In this document: positions 1-9,047 of the stretch, piece after piece
How positions within the stretch are numbered: position 1 is the first letter of the stretch
Layout of the letters: each line of letters begins with the position of its first letter
NCBI RefSeq assembly: GCF_002646595.1
Contig: NZ_PDUD01000044.1
Coordinates: 45,598 to 109,597 of the forward strand
DNA: 64,000 nucleotides
From: Flavilitoribacter nigricans DSM 23189 = NBRC 102662
Lineage (GTDB): Bacteria; Bacteroidota; Bacteroidia; Chitinophagales; Saprospiraceae
Reading direction: 5' to 3'
Program-made: the position numbers and the translations under genes
The notes under the pieces: generated by a model
Told to the model about the DNA's origin: nothing
Seen by the model: only the letters and a program-made list of their open reading frames with translations
Databases searched by the model: none

Positions 1-2247
1 AAAGTCCTCTCCTCCCAGAACGCTGGGGTAAGTTGAGGTCAGCTTGGTGATTTGATCGTAGGATTCCGTATTGAAATAATTGGCTTCCAGCCAGAGCGAT
101 TTCCCGAGTAGGGCTTCCAGTCCGAAGTTGATCTCCCGGCGTTTTACCCAACCGATATTGGGGTTACCGGTAACGATATTCAGGGCATTATTCGAGCTTA
201 CTTCGTTATTGTAGTCGTAAATGCGGTCAAAGTTGGCGGAGGGTTCCACGTAGGAAGTGCGGTACAAATAATAGTTGTTCACCCCCTGATCCGTGTTCAG
301 AATGCCCCAGCTCGCGTTGAGTTTCAGATATTGGAACAAACTGCTGCTGGCCAAAAAAGGCTCCTCGGTTAAGACCCATCCCAGCCCCAGGGAAGGAGAA
401 AAAGCGAACTGCTGATCACCGGTAAATCGCGGCGATCCGGCGTATACTCCGGTAGCTTCCACGATGTATTTGTTCTGGATCATATAGTTGCCCCGCAGTC
501 CGAAATGCAGATTTTTGGCTGTCTGCAGTACGCCGAGCTCTTCAAACTGGTCCCGGTAGGCTACCCCGGTGATCTTAAGGCTGTTGTCGTTATCGTAGGT
601 CCGGTCGTAATCCAGGACGCCATACAGGCCGAGTCGCCGGTTGAAGCCGATATTGCCGTTGGGTATCGTCTGATCGTCCCGCTTTTCATCCACTCCGATC
701 TTGTTATAGGCGACCACCTGATTGCCGGTGGTGTCCATGCCCAGTACCGGCTGGTAAATGGCGTAGGCATTCTCCTGCTGCCGGATGAAGGAATTGATGA
801 AATCAAAAGAAAGGTAGGCCTTGGCGGTCAGCCCCCGGGCGATACCACCCAGGTCGAAATCCAGACCGGTATTGATCTGAACGACCCGATTGGTGTTTAC
901 CTGAAAACCGTTGCGTGTCAGTTCTCCGTAGAGATTGACTTCGCTGAACTGGGCGTTTGAAGTGCCACCCAGTACCCGATCGCCTCCCACCAATACGGCG
1001 GAGGGCAGCAAACCGGAGTCTTCCAGCCGTCCGGCGGGGATCAGGGTAGGGTAGGCGTTGGGCCAGATCCCGGTGGAGATGCTCCAAAAATCATCAGCCG
1101 TATTATTCTGTCCGTCAAAATTGCTGTAGCGCGGCCCCCGGGTGATGTCGATGAGGGCGATCCCGTCCAGGCTCATTTTCAGCCAGTCGTTCAGTTGGTA
1201 GTCCACATTGCCCCGCAGGTTGATACGGTCCGTATTCTCTTCGGCGCCTTCCCCCAGATTGAGCAGTGTACCGATGCGGTTCCACCCCAGATTTACGTAA
1301 TACTGGGCGGCCTGATTCCCTCCCGAGGATTCCATGATCAGTTTCTGAAAAGCGGCTCGGTCTTTCAGGTAGGTACTGTTGTAAAAATCTTCGTCCGGAT
1401 ACAGTACCCGGTCGGTCCCGTTGCGGGTCGCCTGGATCTGCTGCTGGTTGTAGAGCGGATCCTGACCGTCGTTGACCAATGCTTCGTTATACAGACCCAT
1501 ATAGTCCGCTGCGCCCAGGTAGTCGGGGAAACTGATGGGATCAAGCGTTCCCGTTTCTCCCGTAATGTTCATGGTGCGCTTGAAGGCCTTGCCCCGCTTG
1601 GTGGTCACCATGATCACACCTTTGTCGGCCTGGGCGCCGTAGAGCATCCGGGCCGAAATACCCCGCAGTACGGAGATCTGATCAATCTCCTGCAGGTTCA
1701 GGGAACCGGCCGAACGCGGGATGCCGTCAACGACGACCAGGGCATCACCCAGCCCGCGAATATTAGACCCACCGAACAGCCCCGGTACCCGGGAGTTCAA
1801 CACGCCGCCGAAAAGCTGTTCGTTGTCGTAAGTCAGGATCTCTTTCGGATCAATGGCCGTTACGCCGCCGGTGATCCGTCTTTTCTTCATGGTACCAAAG
1901 GGTAACTGCACCTCGTCTTTTTCGGTCAGATGAAAATCCAGCGCTTCGAGTGCGATCTGCTCCCCGGCCACCACGCTGCTGACGGCTACCCGGCGACTGG
2001 CGTAACCGTCCGCTTCGATCAGCAGGGCATCCGCCGGATCTACCCGGATCACGAATAGGCCTTCGGCGTTGGTTCGCATACTGATCGCTCCTTCTTTTCC
2101 GGAAATTTCCGCTCCCTCAATGGGTTGCCCCATTTGATCGAGCACTTTTCCGGATATTTCTTTCAGATTATTCTGGGCGCTGAGCCAGGCCGGGAGCAGC
2201 AGGAATGCTCCCAGCAGGAATGCCCATTTTTTTATAGTTTGCATCAT
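1..2247 (-). CDS. SusC/RagA-like TonB-dependent outer-membrane receptor, 3' part cut by window edge
   Basis: Minus-strand frame open from the left edge to an ATG at 2247 (749 codons present). It starts with a signal peptide ending near LSAQ, then a carboxypeptidase-like regulatory domain (about residues 28-105) and a TonB plug (about 125-235) with the typical VVVDGIPR and VTTKRGK stretches, then beta-barrel sequence. The canonical SusC box (DEVVVVGYG) is replaced by a divergent EVQLPFGTMKKR segment, so this is a SusC relative rather than a textbook SusC. It lies 50 bp downstream of the SusD gene and is probably the third gene of the same leftward operon. Expected role: TonB-driven import of glycan fragments across the outer membrane. 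Roughly 250 C-terminal residues would lie off the window, judged from the usual ~1000-residue size of the family. Confidence 0.9.
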   Translation of the reverse strand, partial: MMQTIKKWAFLLGAFLLLPAWLSAQNNLKEISGKVLDQMGQPIEGAEISGKEGAISMRTNAEGLFVIRVDPADALLIEADGYASRRVAVSSVVAGEQIALEALDFHLTEKDEVQLPFGTMKKRRITGGVTAIDPKEILTYDNEQLFGGVLNSRVPGLFGGSNIRGLGDALVVVDGIPRSAGSLNLQEIDQISVLRGISARMLYGAQADKGVIMVTTKRGKAFKRTMNITGETGTLDPISFPDYLGAADYMGLYNEALVNDGQDPLYNQQQIQATRNGTDRVLYPDEDFYNSTYLKDRAAFQKLIMESSGGNQAAQYYVNLGWNRIGTLLNLGEGAEENTDRINLRGNVDYQLNDWLKMSLDGIALIDITRGPRYSNFDGQNNTADDFWSISTGIWPNAYPTLIPAGRLEDSGLLPSAVLVGGDRVLGGTSNAQFSEVNLYGELTRNGFQVNTNRVVQINTGLDFDLGGIARGLTAKAYLSFDFINSFIRQQENAYAIYQPVLGMDTTGNQVVAYNKIGVDEKRDDQTIPNGNIGFNRRLGLYGVLDYDRTYDNDNSLKITGVAYRDQFEELGVLQTAKNLHFGLRGNYMIQNKYIVEATGVYAGSPRFTGDQQFAFSPSLGLGWVLTEEPFLASSSLFQYLKLNASWGILNTDQGVNNYYLYRTSYVEPSANFDRIYDYNNEVSSNNALNIVTGNPNIGWVKRREINFGLEALLGKSLWLEANYFNTESYDQITKLTSTYPSVLGGEDF

Positions 2248-2297
2248 TGTTTTTATTTTTTTGACCAGGAAATTGCCCTTCCGGGCCGTTTACCGTC

Positions 2298-4076
2298 TTA
2301 CCATCCCGGATTTTGGTTGAATTCCGCGTAGATCTGGGTCTGACTCCTCGGTATCGGCATCCAGTAATGCCGGGGATCGTCAAAGACCCTTTCGGCAATG
2401 ACCTGCCGGTTGAAGGTGGTCCAGTCCTGATCGAAAACCAGATCTACATAGGGTTTCATTTCCGGAAGATGGGCGATGTTCCAGCGGCGGATGTCGCTGA
2501 ACCAGTGGCCTTCGAAACAGAGTTCGACAAAGCGTTCGTTGCGTACCAGTTCCCGGAAGCTGTCGTACCCGGCGGCATTGGCACTGACGGGCGGCATATT
2601 GGAACGCTGACGCACCAGGTTGATCGCGTCGACGGCCGTCAGACCGGCTCCGGGAGCACTTCCGGACGCACCGTAGGCTTCGGTGACCGCTTCGGCGTAA
2701 ATGAGGTAGATCTCCGCCAGGCGCAGGTGCGGTGTCACATAGCGGTACTGACTCCAGACCTGATCGATCCGGTTAACGCCTACCGGCCAGAATTTGCGTA
2801 CGATGTAGGGCGTGAGCAGTCCGACGTGTCCTTTGTCCTGCCCACCATCGTAGAGTTTGACGATGGTACCGTTGGCAATACCGGCGCGGTCCCGGTCTAC
2901 CAGTACGTTCTGCCGGAAGCGGGGATCGCGGTTTTCCCAGCGTTTGGAATCGTCCTGGTCATAGGCTTCCTGGTAACGGGTACCGTCGGCCATTTCGAAG
3001 CGATCCACATACAGCTGATTCACAGTTTCACAGATGCCGTTGCCCCCGAAGCGAGCCGGTGTGAACAGCCGTCCGTGGCGGGTATTTTGCTGGGCGTCGC
3101 CCACCTGGCTTTTAACCTTCTGAAAAATGGTTTCCGCAGTCCAGGGCATTTCACCGTCGTTGCGGGCAAACATGGTCTGGTATTCCGCGAAGGGAATCAG
3201 GGAGTAGACGCCCTGATCCGCCAGCTGAATGACTTCCCAGGCGGCCGCTGCGGCTCGTTCCATATACGTATTGTCGAAAGTGACATTGCCGGTGGAAAAA
3301 CGATTCATCAGCGGACTACCTGCGTACAGCAGGGTCTTTGCCTTGAATCCCAGCGCTGCGCCTTTGGTGGCCCGGCCGGCGTTGGCTCCTCGAAACTGGC
3401 TGCCAACGGCAGTATCGTTCCAGTCTTCGGGCAGGAGTGCCGCAGCCCGGTCGAAATCGGCTACTATCTTTTCGGCCATTTCGTGCCAGCTCAGGCGGGG
3501 CAGCAGCAGATCGTCCGCCGGCTGCAGAAAACGATCCACGTAGGGCATGCCGCCGTAATAGCGCCCCAGTTCCCAGTGGAACCAGGCCCGGAAGAAATAC
3601 GCCTGACCCTCGATCAGATCGCGTTCTTCCTGGGTAGCGTCGGTCATCAGGTCCAACCGTTCCAGCGCCAGATTGGACAGGCGGATGCCACGCCAGGAAT
3701 CCGGCCAGATCCCGCTGTCGTTGTTGCCGATCTCGTTGTTTTCCGTACACCAGAAGTTGGATTGCTGGGCCGGGCCGTTACCGCCGCCGTGCCAGGAGAG
3801 GTAATCGCCGCGTTTGGCGCGGTCGCCGGAACTCCACCCCTGGAATCCGATGATCTCACCGCCAATACACATGCCCGTAGTGAGGGCGTGGCTGTTGTAA
3901 TCGATCACCAGGCTGTAGAGAGGTTCCATGAAACCCTGGAAATCTTCAAAGGTGCCGAAGACGTCGTTTTCGGTAACCTCGGCGTCGGGTGTGCGATCCA
4001 GGTAATCATCGCAGGCGGCCAGTGGCAGGATCATCACCGCCACCAGCATTAATTTATGGTAGGATATATATTTCAT
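2298..4076 (-). CDS. SusD/RagB-family outer-membrane glycan-binding lipoprotein
   Basis: 592 residues. The N-terminus has a lipoprotein signal ending LPLAAC, lipidation at Cys22. The body has the SusD layout: early LDRTPDAEVTENDVF segment, helical TPR-like region with QAYFFRAWFHWELGRYYGG (about residues 155-175), and a C-terminal LRLAEIYLIYAEAV plus RNERFVELCFEGHWFSDIRRW block. SusD proteins sit on the cell surface as a lid over the SusC barrel and capture oligosaccharides. It follows the SusC gene with a 64-bp gap and precedes a second SusC-like gene, so the order in transcription is SusC-SusD-SusC-like. A long antisense frame covers the gene but is a codon-bias shadow. Substrate is inferred only from the sulfatase operon next door. 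Confidence 0.95.
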   Translation of the reverse strand: MKYISYHKLMLVAVMILPLAACDDYLDRTPDAEVTENDVFGTFEDFQGFMEPLYSLVIDYNSHALTTGMCIGGEIIGFQGWSSGDRAKRGDYLSWHGGGNGPAQQSNFWCTENNEIGNNDSGIWPDSWRGIRLSNLALERLDLMTDATQEERDLIEGQAYFFRAWFHWELGRYYGGMPYVDRFLQPADDLLLPRLSWHEMAEKIVADFDRAAALLPEDWNDTAVGSQFRGANAGRATKGAALGFKAKTLLYAGSPLMNRFSTGNVTFDNTYMERAAAAAWEVIQLADQGVYSLIPFAEYQTMFARNDGEMPWTAETIFQKVKSQVGDAQQNTRHGRLFTPARFGGNGICETVNQLYVDRFEMADGTRYQEAYDQDDSKRWENRDPRFRQNVLVDRDRAGIANGTIVKLYDGGQDKGHVGLLTPYIVRKFWPVGVNRIDQVWSQYRYVTPHLRLAEIYLIYAEAVTEAYGASGSAPGAGLTAVDAINLVRQRSNMPPVSANAAGYDSFRELVRNERFVELCFEGHWFSDIRRWNIAHLPEMKPYVDLVFDQDWTTFNRQVIAERVFDDPRHYWMPIPRSQTQIYAEFNQNPGW

Positions 4077-4140
4077 GTTGTTGCTTTTAGATTGAAATGC
4101 TTTCGGGCCGGCAGCCGCTTTTCTGCGGCCGACGCTCGTG

Positions 4141-7100
4141 CTAAAAAGTCACCTTTGTACCCAGACTGACCCGTTGCATCAGGGGATAATCCCGGTTGGT
4201 GCGACGGGGCCGGTCCCGGTCTTCCAGAATATCGGACCAGGTATACAGGTTGTTGCCGGAGGCAAAGATCCGGGCGTTGGTCAAGCCCAGCCGACCGGTC
4301 AGGGATGTGGGCAGGTTGTAGGCGATTTCCACGTTTTGCAGCTTGAGGTAGGATTTGTCGCCCAACCAGAACTGTCCTTTGCCCGAACCGGTATTGAAGC
4401 GCAGATGGGGATAGGTGGCCCCGGCGGTGGTGCCCAGTTCCGGCGACCAGGCCTCATCCAGATGTACCTGGTAGGCCAGGGTGTTATTCTGGAAAAATTC
4501 GCCGAAGGAAACGTTGTAGTTCACATTGAAAGCACCGTAAAACTGCACATACGCACTGAAGCCTTTATAAGCTCCGCCAAAGGATATGCCGTAGGTATAC
4601 TGCGGCCGCGCCGGGTAGCCGAAGGGAACGATATCGTCGTTATCGATCACCCCGTCGGCATTGTAGTCGATCTGACGCAGATCGCCCGGGAGCACCTGTT
4701 CGTTCTGTAGGCCGAGTACTCCGGTGTAGAGTTGATCCCAGGAAGTGATAAATCCGGGCTGGTTGAGGTAGGATCGGGTCTGTCCGATCTGATAGCCGGC
4801 TTGTTTCTGGTAATCCGGCGTAAGCTCTGGATCTTCCCGGTAGATAACTTCATCCACCACGTAGGCCATATTGGCGTTCACCCAGTAGCTGATGCCGTTG
4901 GCCCGGGCTTTGGAAAATTTCAGTTCCAGTTCGTAACCGCTGGTATTGACCTCTCCGGCATTGACACCCACGGGGTCGGCACCGAACACGATCGGTACGT
5001 TGCGGTCCTGGGCCTGCAGGAACATGTTGGTGCGATTTTCCCAGAAGTAGTCGGCCGTGAGTTGGAGGTCACTGTTGAAAAAACCGAGTTCCAAACCGAT
5101 ATTCTGCTTCCGGGCGGTCTCCCACTGGATCTCCGGGTTGGGAATAGTTCCCTCCAGTCGCCAGGGGTAAGGACTGTTGACCACAAACGGATCCCCGAAC
5201 TGCCAGTTATCGGCGGTAATATTATATCCGCCTACGTACAGCCAGCGCTCGATCCCGTCGTCGTTACCGACGATCCCGTGCGAATAGCGCAGCTTCAGTT
5301 TATTCATAAAAGAGGATTTGAAAAAGTCCTCATTGGATACGATCCAGCCCACGGCGGCCGAGGGAAAGAAGCCGAAGCGGTATTGGCGGTCGAATTTTTC
5401 GGAACCGTTGTAGGCGCCGTTGAATTCCAGCAGATAGCGCGAGTCGTAATCGTAGGTAAGGCGTCCCACCCAGTCTTCCCGGTAGTTGGTAAAGGCGGTG
5501 CCGCGGGCGTTTTCCCGCCGGTTCATCAGGGCCAGGGCGGATATACTGTGCACGCCGAAGGTCTGCGCGTAGTTCAGCGAGGCCTGGTAGAAAAGTGAGC
5601 GGGAGAGGTTGTTCTTGGCGAAATCATTTACATTTTCGCCGACCACGCGGTAGGGAGCTTTGATGTAATTGTAACCGCTTGTGGTCTCGGCCGGGATCAC
5701 GAATACTTCGTAATCTTCGGCCAGCGCATCGGCTTCCGTCGGACTCATATCCAGTCGGAAACGGGGATCCTGAATGATCCGGGAGTCGATGTACTTGGTG
5801 ATCAGGTCGTCGTCCTGGATCTGATCGCCCCTTGTCAGGAAAAGGTTGTCAAAGGCCACCCGGGCGTTGAAGCTCAGGCCGGGTAGAATACCGTCCAGTT
5901 TCTGGTTTAAAATAAAGTCGGTATTGACCTCCACCCGGTTTTCCTTATCGATACCCCCGTAATTGATGTCGAAAACGGCATTGTCAAAGCGGTCAAATTC
6001 TTCCAGCGCAGCCCAGGTGCCGTCGGCAAAGCGAACGGGAGCCGTGGGCGGCATTCCGTAGACGCCTTTCCAGAACTGGAACTTATCGCCGTCCGGTCGC
6101 TGCTGCTGGCCGTAGTAGCCGGCGAGATTGACGCTGAAAGTGGTCGTAGGCGTGATGTCGAAATCCAGGTTGGATCGGAAATTGACCCGGTCGTACTGGA
6201 AGTTGGGATCATACCCCTGACCAAAATCCTCGGTGCGCAGCACATCTCCTTCGTGCAGGTAAGACAGGGAACCGAAATACTTAACGAATTTGGTACCCCC
6301 GCTTACGTTCATATTGTACTTCTGGGACCAGGCCCAATCATTGGTGATCTGGTCGTACCAATCGGTATCGGGAAAGAGATTGGGAAAGCGCTGGCTCTCG
6401 TGCAGGCCGATGACGGCCTCCGGGGTATAGAAACCCCAGCTGTTCTCGCTGACGGCCACTTCGTTCAGGATCGCCAGGTTTTTCAGCCGGAGGCTGGTCG
6501 GAGCGTCCAGTACCTGGTGGATTCGTGAGATCGTACTGGCCGACTGGGTCGTCTCGAAGGAAAGCTGAGGTTTACCGATGGCCCCACGTTTGGTCGTGAT
6601 CAGGATCACTCCGTTCGCTCCCTTGACCCCGAAAACGGCCGTCGCGGAAGCATCTTTCAGTACGGAGATCTTTTCGACCTGATTGGGATCCACATCGGCC
6701 ATAGAGCGTTCCACACCGTCTACCAGGATGAGCGGCGTACCGTCGCCGTTCCAGGTAGACTGGCCGCGAATGAGGATCTGGGTGGCGTCGTCATCGCCGT
6801 CGGCGCTGAATCCGCCGCCGCCGGGCAGCCCCGAACCCTGTAGCGTGATCACGCCGGGCAATAGCCCCGTGAGGGCGTTGCGCAGGTCGGCACCTCCGGT
6901 CTTTTGCTGGATGTCTTCACCGGTGGTCTGGGAGATGGCTCCCACCACACTTTCTTTTTTCTGTTCGCCGTAACCGACCACCACTACTTCATCCAGAACG
7001 GTGGCTCCGGAAAGGCTGACGTTGATCTCGGTTTGGTTCCCGATCTCAATTTCTTTGGGTTGAAAACCTACATAACTGAAGACCAGCAGGGAATTGGCTT

Positions 7101-7287
7101 CGGCTTCGAGGGTATAGGTGCCGTCGAAATCGGTAACCGTACCGGTGCTGGAGTTCTTAATTTGTACGGCGGCTCCGATCAGCGGATCGCCGGTTTCTTC
7201 ATCGGTGACGGTGCCGCGGATCGTTCGTTGTCCGATGCCCGCTACCGCGAGTGTAAGGAAGGCCAGGCATAATAGGATTTGCTTCAT
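4141..7287 (-). CDS. SusC/RagA-family TonB-linked outer-membrane protein
   Basis: 1048 residues, full length for the family. Signal peptide to about residue 20 (ends GIGQ), carboxypeptidase-regulatory-like domain 21-92, the SusC signature LDEVVVVGYG at 98-107, plug domain about 110-235 with LILVDGVERS and ILITTKRGAIGKP, then a barrel with the C-terminus ending in the aromatic residue F of KVTF. It imports oligosaccharides released at the surface, powered by TonB-ExbBD, together with the SusD lipoprotein encoded just downstream. It is the first gene of a leftward operon and is divergent from the sulfatase/GH operon across a 341-bp spacer, the typical arrangement of a polysaccharide utilisation locus. 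Confidence 0.96.
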   Translation of the reverse strand: MKQILLCLAFLTLAVAGIGQRTIRGTVTDEETGDPLIGAAVQIKNSSTGTVTDFDGTYTLEAEANSLLVFSYVGFQPKEIEIGNQTEINVSLSGATVLDEVVVVGYGEQKKESVVGAISQTTGEDIQQKTGGADLRNALTGLLPGVITLQGSGLPGGGGFSADGDDDATQILIRGQSTWNGDGTPLILVDGVERSMADVDPNQVEKISVLKDASATAVFGVKGANGVILITTKRGAIGKPQLSFETTQSASTISRIHQVLDAPTSLRLKNLAILNEVAVSENSWGFYTPEAVIGLHESQRFPNLFPDTDWYDQITNDWAWSQKYNMNVSGGTKFVKYFGSLSYLHEGDVLRTEDFGQGYDPNFQYDRVNFRSNLDFDITPTTTFSVNLAGYYGQQQRPDGDKFQFWKGVYGMPPTAPVRFADGTWAALEEFDRFDNAVFDINYGGIDKENRVEVNTDFILNQKLDGILPGLSFNARVAFDNLFLTRGDQIQDDDLITKYIDSRIIQDPRFRLDMSPTEADALAEDYEVFVIPAETTSGYNYIKAPYRVVGENVNDFAKNNLSRSLFYQASLNYAQTFGVHSISALALMNRRENARGTAFTNYREDWVGRLTYDYDSRYLLEFNGAYNGSEKFDRQYRFGFFPSAAVGWIVSNEDFFKSSFMNKLKLRYSHGIVGNDDGIERWLYVGGYNITADNWQFGDPFVVNSPYPWRLEGTIPNPEIQWETARKQNIGLELGFFNSDLQLTADYFWENRTNMFLQAQDRNVPIVFGADPVGVNAGEVNTSGYELELKFSKARANGISYWVNANMAYVVDEVIYREDPELTPDYQKQAGYQIGQTRSYLNQPGFITSWDQLYTGVLGLQNEQVLPGDLRQIDYNADGVIDNDDIVPFGYPARPQYTYGISFGGAYKGFSAYVQFYGAFNVNYNVSFGEFFQNNTLAYQVHLDEAWSPELGTTAGATYPHLRFNTGSGKGQFWLGDKSYLKLQNVEIAYNLPTSLTGRLGLTNARIFASGNNLYTWSDILEDRDRPRRTNRDYPLMQRVSLGTKVTF

Positions 7288-7628
7288 AACGCTCAGTGTT
7301 TAATTATTACGCGCCGAAATTTTTTATGGCAAAGCTTAAGTCTTCCCAAATTTGAAATTAAATTATGCGAGGGTATTGCTCATTTGTTTTTTTGCTATGC
7401 TCGATCATACAATTGGTGAAAATGAGGCCCGGGCGGCTAATTGAGGATAGGAGGTGCCGTTTAACAAGATGGGAAGGCTAACCGTAGTGTGGATTGGCAG
7501 GGAAGCAACGGAAACCGGTCAAACGGAAATTCCGCACTGGATACCGTCCAGCTGGCGTTTGTTCAATAGCATACTTTTCCGGGACGATTGAGCAACTGGC
7601 CGACCGGCGGCGGCCGTATTTTCCCACT
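7288..7628. other. Divergent intergenic region of the polysaccharide locus
   Basis: About 340 bp between the start codons of the SusC gene (leftward) and the first sulfatase (rightward). The half next to SusC (7300-7400) is AT-rich and is the likely promoter area, but I could not identify a convincing Bacteroidota -7/-33 pair. The sulfatase frame is open without a stop back to an ATG at 7494; the chosen start at 7629 is the one that gives a lipoprotein signal. No hairpin, RNA gene or repeat was recognised. Confidence 0.4.
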
Positions 7629-9047
7629 ATGAAAAACAAGTCCATCTTCCGTCTGCTCCTTTGGTTAGCGCTGGCCCCGTGGCTGGCTTGTTCTACCGGT
7701 GGACCGGCCACGACTGCGTCCGAACCGTCCCAACCTTATAATATATTGTTCATCGCCGTGGATGATCTGAACGATTGGACCGGTTTCCTGGGCGGCCATC
7801 CGCAGACCCTTACGCCGAATATGGACCGATTGGCCCGGGAAGGCATGGTATTCGAACGGGCGTACTGTGCAGCATCTGTCTGTAATCCCAGCCGGGCGGC
7901 CATCATGTCCGGTTTCAGGCCCTCCACCAGTGGGATCTACCACAACGGCGAGGACATGTTCGAAGCGCCCCTGATCCGCGACGGGGTCATGCTGCCCCAG
8001 TATCTGTCCCGTTTCGGCTACAAAACCCTGTCCCGCGGTAAGATCTACCACACGCCGGCCACCGGCAAACATACCTGGGAGGTGTGGTCACCCGTGAGCG
8101 GTGCTTACGGAAAAGCTGCAAAAGCGCCGGGCCGCATGGCCAACGGCATCCCCACGGGGGAAATGGCGGATAATATGGACTGGGGACCAACGGATGCCGC
8201 TTTGGAGGAAACGCCCGATTTCCTGAACGCCGACTGGGCGGCCCGACAGTTACAGCAAGATCACGACCGGCCCTTCTTCCTCGCCTGCGGTATTTTCCGG
8301 CCGCATTTAAAGTGGCATGTGCCGCGGGAGTTCTTCGATAAATTCGACCCGGAAACGCTTACGCTGCCGCTGGTAAAGGAAGATGATCTGGAAGATGTAT
8401 CCGCCGGTGTCCAGCAAGCAACGCGGGAATACCGAACCATCAAAAAGCACGGTAAAGAGGCCGAAGCGGTCCGGGCTTATCTGGCTAGTATCAACTACGC
8501 CGATGCCTGCATCGGTCATTTACTCGATGCCCTCGAGCGCAGTCCTTACCGCGACAATACCATTGTGGTGCTCTGGGGAGACCACGGCTGGCACCTGGGA
8601 GAAAAACTGCGCTACAAAAAATTCACCCTCTGGGAGGAAGCTTGCCGGATGCCGCTCATCATCAAGGCGCCGGGTATCACGCCGGCGGGAAGCCGCTGTG
8701 AACGCACCGTCAATTTACTGGACCTGTATCCCACGCTGACGGATCTGGCCAACTTACCCACAAACCAGCAAAACGACGGCCGAAGCCTGGTGCCGCTGCT
8801 GCAAGACCCGGAAACGGCCTGGGATTTCCCCAGCCTCACCCAGATGGGGGAGGGCCGGAACAGCCTGCGGACCGAACGGTTCCGTTACCTGCGCTACGAA
8901 GATGGCAGTGAAGAACTGTACGATCACCGGCAGGATCCGAGGGAATGGAACAATCTGAGCGAGGATCCTGCCTATCAAAACGATAAAAACCAACTGGCTG
9001 AAAAGATGAATGCGCTTTTAGCCGCTAAAGGAACCAGTAATGAATAA
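7629..9047 (+). CDS. S1-type sulfatase lipoprotein (iduronate-2-sulfatase-like)
   Basis: 472 residues from the ATG at 7629, chosen because it gives a signal peptide with lipid Cys21 (WLAC); longer in-frame starts at 7494 add residues with no signal. Formylglycine sulfatase of the alkaline phosphatase fold: metal-binding VDD at 44-46, sulfatase signature C-N-P-S-R at 85-89 (Cys85 to be oxidised to formylglycine by an anaerobic or FGE maturase), and C-terminal WGDHGWHLGEK supplying further metal ligands. Sequence style (VDDLNDW, GFRPSTSGIY, YDHRQDPREWNNL) is that of iduronate-2-sulfatase-like members (SulfAtlas S1_7-like, inferred). It removes sulfate esters from glycan fragments in the periplasm or at the outer membrane. 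Its last 8 bp overlap the GH2 start, indicating translational coupling. Confidence 0.93.
   Translation: MKNKSIFRLLLWLALAPWLACSTGGPATTASEPSQPYNILFIAVDDLNDWTGFLGGHPQTLTPNMDRLAREGMVFERAYCAASVCNPSRAAIMSGFRPSTSGIYHNGEDMFEAPLIRDGVMLPQYLSRFGYKTLSRGKIYHTPATGKHTWEVWSPVSGAYGKAAKAPGRMANGIPTGEMADNMDWGPTDAALEETPDFLNADWAARQLQQDHDRPFFLACGIFRPHLKWHVPREFFDKFDPETLTLPLVKEDDLEDVSAGVQQATREYRTIKKHGKEAEAVRAYLASINYADACIGHLLDALERSPYRDNTIVVLWGDHGWHLGEKLRYKKFTLWEEACRMPLIIKAPGITPAGSRCERTVNLLDLYPTLTDLANLPTNQQNDGRSLVPLLQDPETAWDFPSLTQMGEGRNSLRTERFRYLRYEDGSEELYDHRQDPREWNNLSEDPAYQNDKNQLAEKMNALLAAKGTSNE

Noticed and set aside
2313..4052. 579-codon open frame antisense to the SusD gene
   Set aside because: The opposite strand encodes a full SusD with lipoprotein signal and family motifs; the antisense translation has no recognisable domain and follows from codon bias.
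4732..5598. 288-codon frame antisense to the SusC gene
   Set aside because: Shadow of a well-supported SusC barrel; no start context or domain.
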